Positions 8,327-19,094 of a stretch of DNA of 37,852 bases are shown here, one piece after another. The notes below the pieces were generated by a model. The model saw nothing but the letters and a program-made list of their open reading frames with translations, ran no database searches and was not told the origin of the DNA. The DNA lies in contig JAUSCI010000060.1 of NCBI GenBank assembly GCA_030651305.1, positions 1 through 37,852 on the forward strand. The letters are read 5' to 3'. This DNA comes from Sulfuritalea sp. (GTDB lineage: Bacteria; Pseudomonadota; Gammaproteobacteria; Burkholderiales; Rhodocyclaceae). How positions within the stretch are numbered: the stretch's first letter is position 1; each line of letters begins with the position of its first letter. The position numbers and the translations under genes are program-made.

Positions 8327-9358
8327 ATGGACGAGAACAAGAGCAAGGCACTCCAGGCCGCCCTGGCCCAGATCGAAAAACAGTTCGGCAAGGGCTCCAT
8401 CATGAAGATGGGCGAAGGCCTGGCGATCGACGACATTCAAACCGTTTCCACCGGCTCCCTGGGGCTGGATATCGCTCTCGGCATCGGCGGTCTGCCGCGT
8501 GGGCGGGTGGTCGAGGTTTATGGACCGGAGTCTTCGGGCAAGACCACGCTGTGTCTGCACATCGTGGCCGAAATCCAGAAAGCCGGGGGCACCGCGGCCT
8601 ACATCGATGCCGAAAACGCGCTGGATCCCGGATACGCGGCAAAACTCGGGGTGAACGTACCCGACCTGCTGATTTCGCAACCCGACACCGGCGAACAGGG
8701 CCTAGAGATCACCGACATGCTGGTGCGCTCCGGCGGCGTCGATTGCATCGTGATCGATTCGGTCGCCGCGCTAACGCCGCGCGCCGAAATCGAGGGCGAA
8801 ATGGGCGACCAGTTGCCCGGCCTGCAGGCGCGGCTGATGTCGCAGGCGCTGCGCAAGCTCACCGCCAACATCAAGCGCACCAACACGCTGGTGATTTTCA
8901 TCAACCAGATCCGCATGAAGATCGGCGTCATGTTCGGCAACCCCGAAACCACGACAGGCGGCAATGCGCTGAAGTTCTACGCCTCGGTGCGCATGGACAT
9001 CCGCCGCACCGGCGCCATCAAGAAGGGCGACGAAGTGATCGGCAACGAGACCAAGGTCAAGGTGGTCAAGAACAAGGTCGCGCCGCCCTTCCGCGAGGCT
9101 CGTTTCGACATCCTCTATGGCGAAGGCATTTCGCGTCAGGGTGAAATCGTCGAACTCGGCGTTGAACACAAGATTGTCGAGAAGTCGGGCGCCTGGTACG
9201 CCTACAAGGGAGAAAAGATCGGCCAGGGCAAGGACAACGCCCGTGAATTCCTGCGCGAACATCCGGAGATCGCCGTGGAAATCGAAAACCTGGTGCGGGA
9301 GGCCGTGGGTGTTGCCGTTCCAGGCGTCGCCGAACCTGCGAAAGGAAGCCAGGCCTAG
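8327..9358 (+). CDS. recA: Recombinase RecA
   Basis: DNA-dependent ATPase for homologous recombination and activator of SOS autocleavage. The 343 residues begin [20 protein letters not shown] and contain the Walker [10 protein letters not shown], the Walker B region [14 protein letters not shown], the L2-loop stretch [20 protein letters not shown], and a C-terminal domain ending in a short tail. The ATG at 8327 with GAAGGA upstream matches the family N-terminus; the open frame extends back to 8255 but would overlap pncC. In the 68-base gap I see no clear CTGT-N8-ACAG LexA box. recX follows after 65 bases. Confidence 0.98.
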   Translation: MDENKSKALQAALAQIEKQFGKGSIMKMGEGLAIDDIQTVSTGSLGLDIALGIGGLPRGRVVEVYGPESSGKTTLCLHIVAEIQKAGGTAAYIDAENALDPGYAAKLGVNVPDLLISQPDTGEQGLEITDMLVRSGGVDCIVIDSVAALTPRAEIEGEMGDQLPGLQARLMSQALRKLTANIKRTNTLVIFINQIRMKIGVMFGNPETTTGGNALKFYASVRMDIRRTGAIKKGDEVIGNETKVKVVKNKVAPPFREARFDILYGEGISRQGEIVELGVEHKIVEKSGAWYAYKGEKIGQGKDNAREFLREHPEIAVEIENLVREAVGVAVPGVAEPAKGSQA

Positions 9359-9423
9359 CGAACACGGGGCACCTTGAAAGATGGCATACACCCTGTCGAA
9401 CGGCGCTGGCTACGGTCGAACTC

Positions 9424-9873
9424 ATGTCGAATGAATTACGCCAGCAGGCGATCCGGCTGCTGGCCCGGCGCGAGCACACCCGTGCCGAACTGGCGCGCAA
9501 GCTGGCGGGTCTCGGCACACAGGAGGAAATTGACGCGGTGCTCGCTGACATGGCGGCCTCGCAATTGCAATCCGACAACCGGACTGCGGAAAACTACCTG
9601 CGCAGCAATGCTTCACGTCTGGGCACCTCGCGATTGCGTCACACCCTGAAAACACGGGGCGTGGCGCCCGAAATGATCGACGAGCAACTGGCGCAGGCCG
9701 ACCTGCCAGATGAAATCGAGCGTGCCCGCGCCGCATGGAGCCGAAAATTCTCCGCCACGCCGTCCGGCGCGAAGGAATGGGCCCGTCAGGCGCGCTTTCT
9801 GCAAAGCCGCGGATTTGCCAGCGACGTCATCCGCCGCCTGCTCAAGGAACCGACGGGGGCAGCCGAAGAATGA
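9424..9873 (+). CDS. recX: Regulatory protein RecX
   Basis: Modulator that binds RecA filaments and usually limits recombinase activity. At 149 residues it has the three-helix repeats of the family. The first is [20 protein letters not shown]; the next modules show [19 protein letters not shown] and [14 protein letters not shown], and a last one ends with [17 protein letters not shown]. It lies directly downstream of recA, as is usual. Its stop overlaps the start of lptB (ATGA), which is less usual. Confidence 0.93.
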   Translation: MSNELRQQAIRLLARREHTRAELARKLAGLGTQEEIDAVLADMAASQLQSDNRTAENYLRSNASRLGTSRLRHTLKTRGVAPEMIDEQLAQADLPDEIERARAAWSRKFSATPSGAKEWARQARFLQSRGFASDVIRRLLKEPTGAAEE

Positions 9874-10628
9874 CTGCGCGAATGAATGCGCCGGTTGCCA
9901 CGCTCTCGGCACACAACCTGCGCAAGAAATACAAGTCGCGGACGGTGGTGACCGATGTGTCCTTTGAGGTTGCCGCCGGCGAAGTGGTGGGTTTGCTCGG
10001 CCCCAATGGCGCCGGCAAGACCACCTGCTTTTACATGATCGTCGGCCTGGTCGCCGCCGACGGCGGAGAGATCCGCATCGAGAACGACGACGAGCACCTG
10101 CGCCTCACCCACATGCCGATTCACCAGCGCGCCAAACTGGGTCTGTCCTATCTGCCACAGGAAAACTCGGTATTCAGAAAGCTCACGGTGGCCGAGAATA
10201 TCCGCGCCGTGCTGGAACTGCAGGACATGGATGAATACGCCATGGACCAGCGCGAAGAAATTCTGCTGCAGGAACTTCACATCACCCATATCCGCAAGAA
10301 CCTGGCGGCCTCGCTCTCCGGCGGCGAGCGCCGCCGTGTCGAGATCGCCCGCGCATTGGCCACCAGTCCGCGTTTCATCCTGCTCGACGAACCCTTTGCC
10401 GGCGTCGATCCGATTGCCGTGATCGACATCCAGAAGATCATTCGCTACCTCAAGGAAAGCGGTATCGGGGTGCTGATAACCGACCACAATGTCCGCGAAA
10501 CCCTGGGCATTTGCGATCGTGCGACCATCATCAACGCCGGCGAAGTTCTTGCCGCTGGACACCCGGCGGAGATAGTCGATAATGAAAGTGTGCGCCGGGT
10601 TTATCTTGGCGAGAACTTCAGAATGTAA
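9870..10628 (+). CDS. lptB: LPS export ABC transporter ATP-binding protein LptB
   Basis: Cytoplasmic ATPase that powers extraction of lipopolysaccharide from the inner membrane with LptFG and LptC. The 252 residues contain Walker [10 protein letters not shown], the Q-loop in [16 protein letters not shown], the signature [15 protein letters not shown], Walker [14 protein letters not shown] and the LptB-typical [10 protein letters not shown] switch region. The ATG at 9870 overlaps the recX stop; ATG 9882 is an alternative. In many proteobacteria kdsC, lptC and lptA lie directly upstream, but here they are absent and recX takes that place. rpoN follows 7 bases later, as usual. Confidence 0.96.
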   Translation: MTARMNAPVATLSAHNLRKKYKSRTVVTDVSFEVAAGEVVGLLGPNGAGKTTCFYMIVGLVAADGGEIRIENDDEHLRLTHMPIHQRAKLGLSYLPQENSVFRKLTVAENIRAVLELQDMDEYAMDQREEILLQELHITHIRKNLAASLSGGERRRVEIARALATSPRFILLDEPFAGVDPIAVIDIQKIIRYLKESGIGVLITDHNVRETLGICDRATIINAGEVLAAGHPAEIVDNESVRRVYLGENFRM

Positions 10629-10635
10629 TGACGCA

Positions 10636-12087
10636 ATGAGGCAAGGACTCCAACTCAGGCTCTCGCAACATCTGGCACTGACGCCGCAGTTGCAGCAGTC
10701 GATCCGACTGTTGCAGTTGTCGACTCTGGAGTTGAACGCCGAGATCGATCAGGCTTTGCAGGAAAATCCACTGCTGGAACGGGATGAACCCGGTGAGCCG
10801 CCCGCATTCAGCCTCGGCTCGGCGGTGGAATCGGGAGCAGCAGCGCAGACAAGCACGCCGGCCGACAACGAAGAGCGCCAGGAACCACGCGGCGGCGACG
10901 ATGAAGGCTGGGGTATGGATTTTTCCGGTAGCCACGGCCAGCGCGATCCCAACGATGACGATCTCGACGGCAGCGAGTCGCAGGCCAGCTCGACCTCCCT
11001 GCGCGAACATCTGGGAGAACAACTGGCGATGACCCAGTTGCCCGATCGCGAGCGGGCGCTGGTAGGTTTTCTGATCGAGGCCCTGAGTGAAGACGGTTAC
11101 CTGACGCAGCCGCTGGACGAACTGATCGACCTGCTCGTGGCCGAGGACGACGAGCTGCGCGAGGCGCTGCTGGAAGAACTCGCCATCGCCCTGCGCCACT
11201 TGCAGAATTTCGATCCGCCGGGCATCGGCGGGCGCAGCGCCCAGGAATGCCTGGCGCTGCAACTGAAATGCCTGCCCGCCTGTTCGGCGCGAAAATTGGC
11301 GCTGGCCATCGTCGGCGATCACCTCAATCATCTGGCGGCCCACGATTTTGCGCGCATCAAGAAATCCCTCGGCTGCGACGACGACGAGCTGCGTGCCGCA
11401 CAGACCCTGATCCACTCGCTGAATCCCCGCCCCGGCGCGCAATACGCGCCGATCGAGACGCGCTATGTGATACCGGACGTGGCGGTGAAGAAGCTGCACG
11501 GACAATGGGTCGTCAGCCTTAACCGGGAGGCCATGCCGCGCCTGCGCATCAACCGGCTCTACGCCGACATCCTGAGCCGCCATCGCGGCGGCAACGGCTC
11601 GTCGGCCGGGCTGGCCAGCCAGTTGCAGGAAGCCAAGTGGCTCATCAAGAACGTACAGCAGCGCTTCGATACCATCCTGCGCGTATCGCAGGCGATCGTC
11701 GATCGGCAGCGGGCATTTTTCGATCACGGCGAGGTAGCGATGCGGCCGCTGACGCTGCGCGAGATCGCGGAAACGGTCAAGCTTCACGAATCGACGATTT
11801 CGCGCGTGACCACCCAGAAATATCTGGCGAGTCCGCGCGGCATCTATGAACTCAAATACTTTTTTGGCAGCCACGTCGCCACCGATACCGGCGGCGCGGC
11901 TTCCTCAACCGCGATTCGGGCGCTGATCAAGCAATTGGTCGGTGCCGAGGTCGGCAAAAAGCCGCTCTCGGACGCCCGTCTTGCGGAAATTCTCGGCGAG
12001 CAGGGCATCGTCGTGGCACGTCGCACGGTAGCGAAGTATCGCGAGCTGCTCGGCATACCGCCGGTCAACCTCAGGAAAGTTCTCTGA
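10636..12087 (+). CDS. rpoN: RNA polymerase sigma-54 factor
   Basis: Alternative sigma factor for -24/-12 promoters that need AAA+ activators. The 483-residue protein begins with the Gln-rich activator-interacting region I (LRLSQHLALTPQLQQSIRLL), has an acidic region II (about residues 50-120), the core-binding region III, and the DNA-binding C-terminus. Helix-turn-helix features appear in HESTISRVTTQKYLASPRG, and the RpoN box is ARRTVAKYRELLGIPP near the end. The start is placed at ATG 10636, because upstream residues would overlap lptB. hpf, ptsN and hprK follow, the classic rpoN neighbourhood. Confidence 0.97.
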   Translation: MRQGLQLRLSQHLALTPQLQQSIRLLQLSTLELNAEIDQALQENPLLERDEPGEPPAFSLGSAVESGAAAQTSTPADNEERQEPRGGDDEGWGMDFSGSHGQRDPNDDDLDGSESQASSTSLREHLGEQLAMTQLPDRERALVGFLIEALSEDGYLTQPLDELIDLLVAEDDELREALLEELAIALRHLQNFDPPGIGGRSAQECLALQLKCLPACSARKLALAIVGDHLNHLAAHDFARIKKSLGCDDDELRAAQTLIHSLNPRPGAQYAPIETRYVIPDVAVKKLHGQWVVSLNREAMPRLRINRLYADILSRHRGGNGSSAGLASQLQEAKWLIKNVQQRFDTILRVSQAIVDRQRAFFDHGEVAMRPLTLREIAETVKLHESTISRVTTQKYLASPRGIYELKYFFGSHVATDTGGAASSTAIRALIKQLVGAEVGKKPLSDARLAEILGEQGIVVARRTVAKYRELLGIPPVNLRKVL

Positions 12088-12113
12088 GAAATAACTTCCG
12101 ACAAGGAGACAGC

Positions 12114-12428
12114 ATGAACCTCAACATCACCGGACACCACATTGAAGTCACCCCGGCCATACGTGAATATGTAAAGGGCAAACTCGAGCGAGTGCTGCGG
12201 CACTTTGATCAGGTGACCAGTTCACACGTCATCCTGTCAGTTGAAAAACTCCAGCAGAAGGCCGAAGTAACCCTGCACGTGAAGGGCAAGGACATCTTCG
12301 CCGATGCCATCGACGCCGACCTCTACGCCGCCATAGACCTGGTGGCCGACAAGCTCGATCGGCAGGTGGTCAAACACAAGGAAAAAGTCTCCAACCACAA
12401 CCACGACAAGCACCCTCAGGTCGAATAG
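12114..12428 (+). CDS. hpf: Ribosome hibernation promoting factor (short HPF)
   Basis: Small protein that binds the 30S decoding region in stationary phase and promotes 100S ribosome dimers together with RMF in organisms that have it. The 104 residues are the short HPF type, with a single YfiA-like domain: MNLNITGHHIEVTPAIREYV, ERVLRHFDQVTSSHVILSVE, and DLYAAIDLVADKLDRQV near the end, plus a His/Lys-rich tail. A good AAGGAG site precedes the ATG. The location between rpoN and ptsN is the standard one. Confidence 0.95.
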   Translation: MNLNITGHHIEVTPAIREYVKGKLERVLRHFDQVTSSHVILSVEKLQQKAEVTLHVKGKDIFADAIDADLYAAIDLVADKLDRQVVKHKEKVSNHNHDKHPQVE

Positions 12429-12470
12429 GACGGCAATCGCGGGTTCGCAGCCGGGCGACGGCGTTAGCGG

Positions 12471-12476
12471 TATACT
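12471..12476 (+). promoter_or_regulatory. Possible -10 element for ptsN-hprK
   Basis: In the 97 bases between hpf and ptsN a TATACT hexamer stands 49 bases before the ptsN ATG. No convincing -35 lies at 16-18 bases, so this is only a weak indication of a separate ptsN promoter. Confidence 0.25.
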
Positions 12477-12525
12477 GCGCGCCGCCGCAACTTCCGGCTC
12501 ATTTGCAGAATTGCATCCTTCCACC

Positions 12526-12984
12526 ATGAATCAGATCGCCAGCCTGCTGCCACTCGACAACGTGGTGGCCAATCTCGACGCCAGCAGCAAGAAGCGCGTA
12601 TTCGAGCAAGCCGGCATTCTTTTCGAAAATCATCAAAGCGTGGGTCGCAGCACGGTCTACGATGCCTTGTTCGCACGCGAAAAGCTGGGGTCCACCGGCC
12701 TCGGCCAGGGCATCGCGATTCCCCACGGACGCATCAAGGGCCTGAAGACGCCGGTCGGCGCGTTTGTCCGTCTCGAGTCGCCCGTGCAGTTCGACGCACC
12801 CGACGGCAAGCTGGTCGGACTGGTGTTCGTGCTGCTGGTGCCGGAGGCCGCCAACGAGCATCATCTGCAATTGCTGTCCGAGCTGGCGCAGATGTTCTCC
12901 GACAAGAGCTTTCGCGAACAGCTCGCCACCGCGCCGGATGCTGCTGCACTGCACGGCCTCTTCGCCAATTGGCACGCCAACTAG
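12526..12984 (+). CDS. ptsN: Nitrogen-PTS EIIA component
   Basis: IIA-Ntr is the terminal phosphoacceptor of the nitrogen-related phosphotransferase system and a regulator of potassium, nitrogen and carbon metabolism. The 152 residues show the EIIA fructose/mannitol fold, with the active-site His in GIAIPHGRIKG, the substrate-domain stretch LVGLVFVLLVPEAANEHHLQ, and LSELAQMFSDKSFREQL near the C-terminus. ATG 12526 is preferred over an upstream in-frame TTG at 12511. It overlaps hprK by 16 bases, so the kinase that controls HPr phosphorylation is translated together with it. Confidence 0.95.
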   Translation: MNQIASLLPLDNVVANLDASSKKRVFEQAGILFENHQSVGRSTVYDALFAREKLGSTGLGQGIAIPHGRIKGLKTPVGAFVRLESPVQFDAPDGKLVGLVFVLLVPEAANEHHLQLLSELAQMFSDKSFREQLATAPDAAALHGLFANWHAN

Positions 12985-13922
12985 TCGTTTCCCAACTGTT
13001 TGAGCGCAACCGCGAGCGACTCCAGCTCACGTGGGTCAGCGGCGCCATGACGCGGGCAATTTGCGCCACCGAACATGTGGTGTCGCCCGCGGACCTGATC
13101 GGTCACCTCAATCTGATGCATCCCGAACGGGTGCAGGTCATTGGCACGCCGGAAGTCATCTGGTCGGCGCGGCACGCGCAGGAAAAGGTGGCGCATCACA
13201 TGCAGGAAATCTACAGTGCCCGTCCGCCCGCCATCATCGTCGCCGACGGCTGCGCCATCGACCCCGATGTGCGCAAAGGGTGCGAAGCCTCGGGTACGCC
13301 CCTGCTGCAAACGCCTCTGTCCTCGGCGTTTGTGATCGACACCCTGCGCGCTTTCGTTTCGCGACAACTGGCCGAAACCGCAACGCTGCACGGCGTCTTC
13401 ATGGATGTACTGGGGATGGGCGTGTTGATTACCGGCGACTCCGGCGTGGGCAAGAGCGAGCTCGGCCTCGAACTGATTTCGCGCGGGCACGGGCTGGTCG
13501 CCGACGATGTGGTCGACGTGTCGCGCATCGGATCGGACACGCTGGAAGGGCGCTGTCCGGAACTGCTCAAGGACTTCCTTGAAGTACGCGGCCTCGGTCT
13601 GCTCAACATCCGCGCCGTGTTTGGCGAAACCGCCTGCCGGCGCAAAATGCGCCTCAAGCTCATCGTCCATCTGCAAAAGCCGACTCCCGGCGTGCCGGAT
13701 GCCGCCCGTCTGCCGCTCGATGCCCAGAACGAGACGATTCTGAGCGTACCGATCCGGCGCGTCACCATTCCGGTCGCCGCCGGCCGCAACCTGGCGGTGC
13801 TGCTGGAAGCGGCCGTGCGCGCCACCGTGCTGAAACTGCGCGGCATAGACAGCATGCAGGAATTTGTCGATCGCCAGGAAGCCGCGCTCCGGGCGGACAA
13901 CGGCGGCGACCCGGTCAACTAA
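12969..13922 (+). CDS. hprK: HPr kinase/phosphorylase
   Basis: Bifunctional enzyme that phosphorylates and dephosphorylates HPr on a serine. The 317 residues show the N-terminal domain (VSQLFERNRERLQLTWVSG), the Walker A ITGDSGVGKSELGLELISRG, the acidic LVADDVVDV, and the C-terminal signature EVRGLGLLNIRAVFGETACR. There is no ATG near the expected N-terminus; the TTG at 12969, inside ptsN, gives the family-like beginning. In many betaproteobacteria rapZ and PTS genes follow, but here the next gene is an unrelated small secreted protein, so the operon is cut short. Confidence 0.95.
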   Translation: MARQLVVSQLFERNRERLQLTWVSGAMTRAICATEHVVSPADLIGHLNLMHPERVQVIGTPEVIWSARHAQEKVAHHMQEIYSARPPAIIVADGCAIDPDVRKGCEASGTPLLQTPLSSAFVIDTLRAFVSRQLAETATLHGVFMDVLGMGVLITGDSGVGKSELGLELISRGHGLVADDVVDVSRIGSDTLEGRCPELLKDFLEVRGLGLLNIRAVFGETACRRKMRLKLIVHLQKPTPGVPDAARLPLDAQNETILSVPIRRVTIPVAAGRNLAVLLEAAVRATVLKLRGIDSMQEFVDRQEAALRADNGGDPVN

Positions 13923-13999
13923 CGCGGCTGCAGGGCGTTATGCAAACGCGGCCCAGAACTCCATTTTCCCAGCCAGACCACACACTTAGGAGACTCACG

Positions 14000-14434
14000 A
14001 TGCACAAACTCATTGCCCTTGCCCTGTCCGCCCTGTTCGCTGCCAACGTAGCACTCGCCGCAGCGGAAAAGGCCGCTGCGCCAGCCGCACCTGCCGCCGC
14101 TGCTCCAGCGAAAGCGGCGCCAGCCCCGGCCAAGGCCGTCGAAGCCGCGAAACCTGCTGCCGCCGCCGCCAAACCGGTCGCCGCGAGCGACTGCGAAGCC
14201 AAGGCAGTGAGCAAGGACGGCAAGCCCCTGCACGGCGCCGCCAAAGCCGCGTCGATCAAGAAGTGCGAAGGCGGTGGCAAGCCTGCCGAAGCTGCCAAAC
14301 CCGCTGCCAAACCCGCCGCCAAGCCGTCGGGCTGTGCAGACAAAGCCGTCAGCAAGGAAGGCAAGCCGCTCGCCGGCGCCGCCAAGGCCACCTTCATGAA
14401 GAAGTGCAACGCAGACGCCAAAGCGGCCAAGTAA
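14000..14434 (+). CDS. Secreted Ala/Lys/Pro-rich protein with two PsiF repeats
   Basis: A 144-residue protein with a clear signal peptide (MHKLIALALSALFAANVALA). An Ala/Pro/Lys-rich linker is followed by two copies of a Cys-containing module: DCEAKAVSKDGKPLHGAAKA ending in IKKC, and GCADKAVSKEGKPLAGAAKA ending in MKKC. These resemble the PsiF repeat, named after the E. coli phosphate-starvation-inducible PsiF. Each module holds two Cys, which could form a disulfide in the periplasm. The ATG at 14000 follows AGGAG by 7 bases, and the frame upstream lacks such a site. A strong terminator closes the gene. The function of PsiF proteins is unknown. Confidence 0.85.
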   Translation: MHKLIALALSALFAANVALAAAEKAAAPAAPAAAAPAKAAPAPAKAVEAAKPAAAAAKPVAASDCEAKAVSKDGKPLHGAAKAASIKKCEGGGKPAEAAKPAAKPAAKPSGCADKAVSKEGKPLAGAAKATFMKKCNADAKAAK

Positions 14435-14455
14435 TCTCGCCGAGATCCCACAGGA

Positions 14456-14484
14456 AGCCGGCCCCGCAAGGGGTCGGCTTTTTT
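14456..14484 (+). terminator. Rho-independent terminator
   Basis: A ten-base-pair stem (agccggcccc pairing with ggggtcggct, with one G-T pair) and a GCAA tetraloop are followed by six T. It starts 21 bases after the stop of the PsiF-repeat gene and isolates it from the padR unit. Confidence 0.93.
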
Positions 14485-14519
14485 GCTTTCAACGACCACC
14501 CCCTACGCAACGCACCCTG

Positions 14520-14548
14520 TGCAACGGCTTGCATTGCAACTCGTTGCA
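14520..14548. promoter_or_regulatory. Candidate PadR operator cluster
   Basis: Just upstream of padR there are two overlapping dyads: TTGCA-T-TGCAA (14529-14539) and TGCAAC-TC-GTTGCA (14535-14548). A further TGCAAC lies at 14520. A possible -10 (CATAGT, 14547-14552) abuts the second dyad. PadR proteins commonly repress their own operon from short palindromes, so autoregulation of padR-fadH is a reasonable inference. Confidence 0.6.
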
Positions 14549-14564
14549 TAGTATCGTTCGCGGC

Positions 14565-17137
<2,573 letters not shown>

Positions 17138-17141
17138 GCGC

Positions 17142-18236
17142 TTAGGAGAGGAACTCGCTCCACGCACCCGGCGCACGCACCGACAGGGGTTCGTAGCCGG
17201 GCAGCGCAATCAGGCGCTGGCGGAAGGTATTGCCCTGCAGACGTGCGAGGAAAGCCTTGCCCTCCGGACTGCCGGCGGTGGTGGAGCGCATGACAAAGCC
17301 GTAGCGCTCCCAGATCAGCGGCACGAAACCGAGGTCGTAGCGCGCCGCTGCCGCCTCGATGCCAAAGCCGACATCGGCCTGTCCGCCGGCAACCGTCGCG
17401 GCGATGGCCTCATGGGTGAATTCCTCATGCGCGTAGCCGTCGATGCTCTCCGGCCGCAAGCCGTTGGCCGCCAGCAACTGGTCGATCAGGCTGCGCGTAC
17501 CCGACCCGCGCTGCCGGTTCACCATGCGCAGTCCGCGCTTCGATGCATCGGCAAGGGTTTGCAGCCGGTACGGATTGCCGCGCGCCACGATCAGGCCCTG
17601 ACAGCGGCGCATTAGTGGCAGGCAGACATGCAGCGAGGGCTTCAGCCAGCGACCGAGCCAGCTCACGAGTTGCTCTGCGGTCCAGCTTTCCGGCACATGA
17701 AAACCGGCGATGTCGCATTCGTCGCGCCCCAGGCTCGCCAGCGCCTCATCGCTGCCTCGCCAATACACATCGAAACTGATGCGGCGGCCATGTTCGACCC
17801 AGTCGGCCAGCGCCAGATCATGGCTCGCCGCCAGCCGCAGGCGTTCCGGCACGGCCCGCACCACTGGCGCCAGCAATTCCTCCAGCCGGCGCTGCCACGG
17901 CGCATGCACCGCATCGAGCGCGACGCGTGCCGCCTCATCGAGCTGCACCAGCGCCGCGCCGAACTCCGTCAGGCGGGTGCCGCGTCCGCGCTGCATGACC
18001 ACCAGCGCCGCGCCCAAAGCCTGCTCGCAGTCGCGCAGCAAGCCCCACGCCGAACGATAGGACATTCCCGCCTGCCGCGCCGCATTGCCCAAGGCGCCCT
18101 CCGCGGCCAGTGCTGTTAGCAGGGCCAGCAAACGGCTGGTATCGACATCGCCGAGCAACGGTCCGAAGTCCCAGGCCCAGCGCAGACGCGGTAGCGATAT
18201 GTTCTGTTGACGCGGTTTTGTTGCAGCAGCCGACAT
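17142..18236 (-). CDS. ModE/LysR-type winged-helix regulator with periplasmic-binding-like domain (likely tungstate regulator)
   Basis: The 364-residue protein has an N-terminal ModE-like winged helix (LLALLTALAAEGALGNAARQ, SYRSAWGLLRDCEQALGAAL, VVMQRGRGTRLTEFG). A C-terminal PBP-like domain (LRLAASHDLALADWVEHG, DIAGFHVPESW, RGNPYRLQTLADASKRGLRM, NRQRGSGTRSLIDQLL) is of the type found in molybdate- and tungstate-related regulators. It lies divergent to the tup genes, with 74 bases between the starts, so control of tungstate uptake is likely. ATG 18236 is preferred; an upstream start at 18311 would overlap tupB. It converges on fadH with a 4-base gap. Confidence 0.85.
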   Translation of the reverse strand: MSAAATKPRQQNISLPRLRWAWDFGPLLGDVDTSRLLALLTALAAEGALGNAARQAGMSYRSAWGLLRDCEQALGAALVVMQRGRGTRLTEFGAALVQLDEAARVALDAVHAPWQRRLEELLAPVVRAVPERLRLAASHDLALADWVEHGRRISFDVYWRGSDEALASLGRDECDIAGFHVPESWTAEQLVSWLGRWLKPSLHVCLPLMRRCQGLIVARGNPYRLQTLADASKRGLRMVNRQRGSGTRSLIDQLLAANGLRPESIDGYAHEEFTHEAIAATVAGGQADVGFGIEAAAARYDLGFVPLIWERYGFVMRSTTAGSPEGKAFLARLQGNTFRQRLIALPGYEPLSVRAPGAWSEFLS

Positions 18237-18251
18237 ATTCAGTCCTTTGTT

Positions 18252-18303
18252 TACATAGCTTACCCTTGCCAGCCCATATGTAGCACGCTGCATAGATTGC
18301 ATA
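18252..18303. promoter_or_regulatory. Candidate operator between regulator and tupB
   Basis: The 74-base divergent gap contains an inverted pair TACATA (18252-18257) and TATGTA (18277-18282), a CATATG core, and a direct repeat TGCATA at 18289 and 18298. The position fits control of both directions. No clear promoter hexamer pair was found, and no match to the known E. coli ModE site. Confidence 0.4.
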
Positions 18304-18310
18304 TTCCTCA

Positions 18311-19015
18311 ATGAACGACTTCAACGACCCTCTGGTCACCGCATGGCAGTTGGTTGCGGGAGCCGATGCGCGCCTCGCCGACATCGTCCTGCTCAGTCTG
18401 CGCGTCAGCATTACGGCCACGCTGATTGCCTGTGTCGCCGGCATGCCGATCGGCGCCCTGCTGGCAGTCGGCCGCTTTCCGGGGCGGCGCGTGCTGATCG
18501 TACTGTTCAACGGCCTGATGGGTTTGCCGCCGGTCGTGGTGGGCCTGCTGGTGTATCTGCTGCTGTCGCGCGCCGGTCCGCTGGGTCAATTCGGACTGCT
18601 GTTCTCGCCGACCGCCATGGTGATTGCACAAGCCGTGCTGGTGACGCCGATTGTCGCGGCGCTGACCCGGCAGGTGATAGCCGATGAATGGACCGAGTAC
18701 CGCGAGCAACTGCGTTCGCTCGGCGCCAGCCGTAGCCGCGCCGCCGCCACCCTGCTCTGGGATGGCCGCTTTTCGCTGTCGACGGCGGCACTGGCCGGCT
18801 TCGGCCGCGCCATCGCCGAAGTCGGCGCGGTAATGATCGTCGGCGGCAACATCGACGGCGTAACGCGCGTCATGACTACCACCATCGCGCTGGAAACCAG
18901 CAAGGGCGACCTGCCGCTGGCACTGGCGCTGGGTGTCATCCTCATTGCACTGGTGCTGTCGATCAACGCGGTGGCCTATGCGCTGCGCGGCTGGGCCGAA
19001 AGGCACTGGGGGTGA
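18311..19015 (+). CDS. tupB: Tungstate ABC transporter permease TupB
   Basis: Inner-membrane permease of 234 residues with several hydrophobic helices (SITATLIACVAGMPIGALLA, VLFNGLMGLPPVVVGLLVYL, AVLVTPIVAALTRQV). The cytoplasmic EAA-like loop is in the ATLLWDGRFSLSTAALAGFG region. FGRAIAEVGAVMIVGGNIDG followed by TRVMTTTIALET is typical of TupB/WtpB-like permeases. The gene order here is permease, ATPase, binding protein. The product channels tungstate released by TupA. The ATG at 18311 is divergent from the regulator. Confidence 0.92.
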   Translation: MNDFNDPLVTAWQLVAGADARLADIVLLSLRVSITATLIACVAGMPIGALLAVGRFPGRRVLIVLFNGLMGLPPVVVGLLVYLLLSRAGPLGQFGLLFSPTAMVIAQAVLVTPIVAALTRQVIADEWTEYREQLRSLGASRSRAAATLLWDGRFSLSTAALAGFGRAIAEVGAVMIVGGNIDGVTRVMTTTIALETSKGDLPLALALGVILIALVLSINAVAYALRGWAERHWG

Positions 19016-19029
19016 GGCCGGGGTTTCGC

Positions 19030-19078
19030 GGAGCACTGCTCCGTGCCGGACGAACCGGCCGGCTGTGCAAAGCCGGCC
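19030..19078. repeat. Two tandem hairpins between tupB and tupC
   Basis: The 79-base gap between the permease and ATPase genes contains two perfect dyads: GGAGCA-C-TGCTCC (19030-19042) and GGCCGGCT-GTGCAA-AGCCGGCC (19057-19078). No T-run follows, so they are not simple terminators. They may stabilise mRNA, tune expression of the ATPase, or be a REP-like element. Confidence 0.75.
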
Positions 19079-19094
19079 GTGGGACGGAGGTCGC

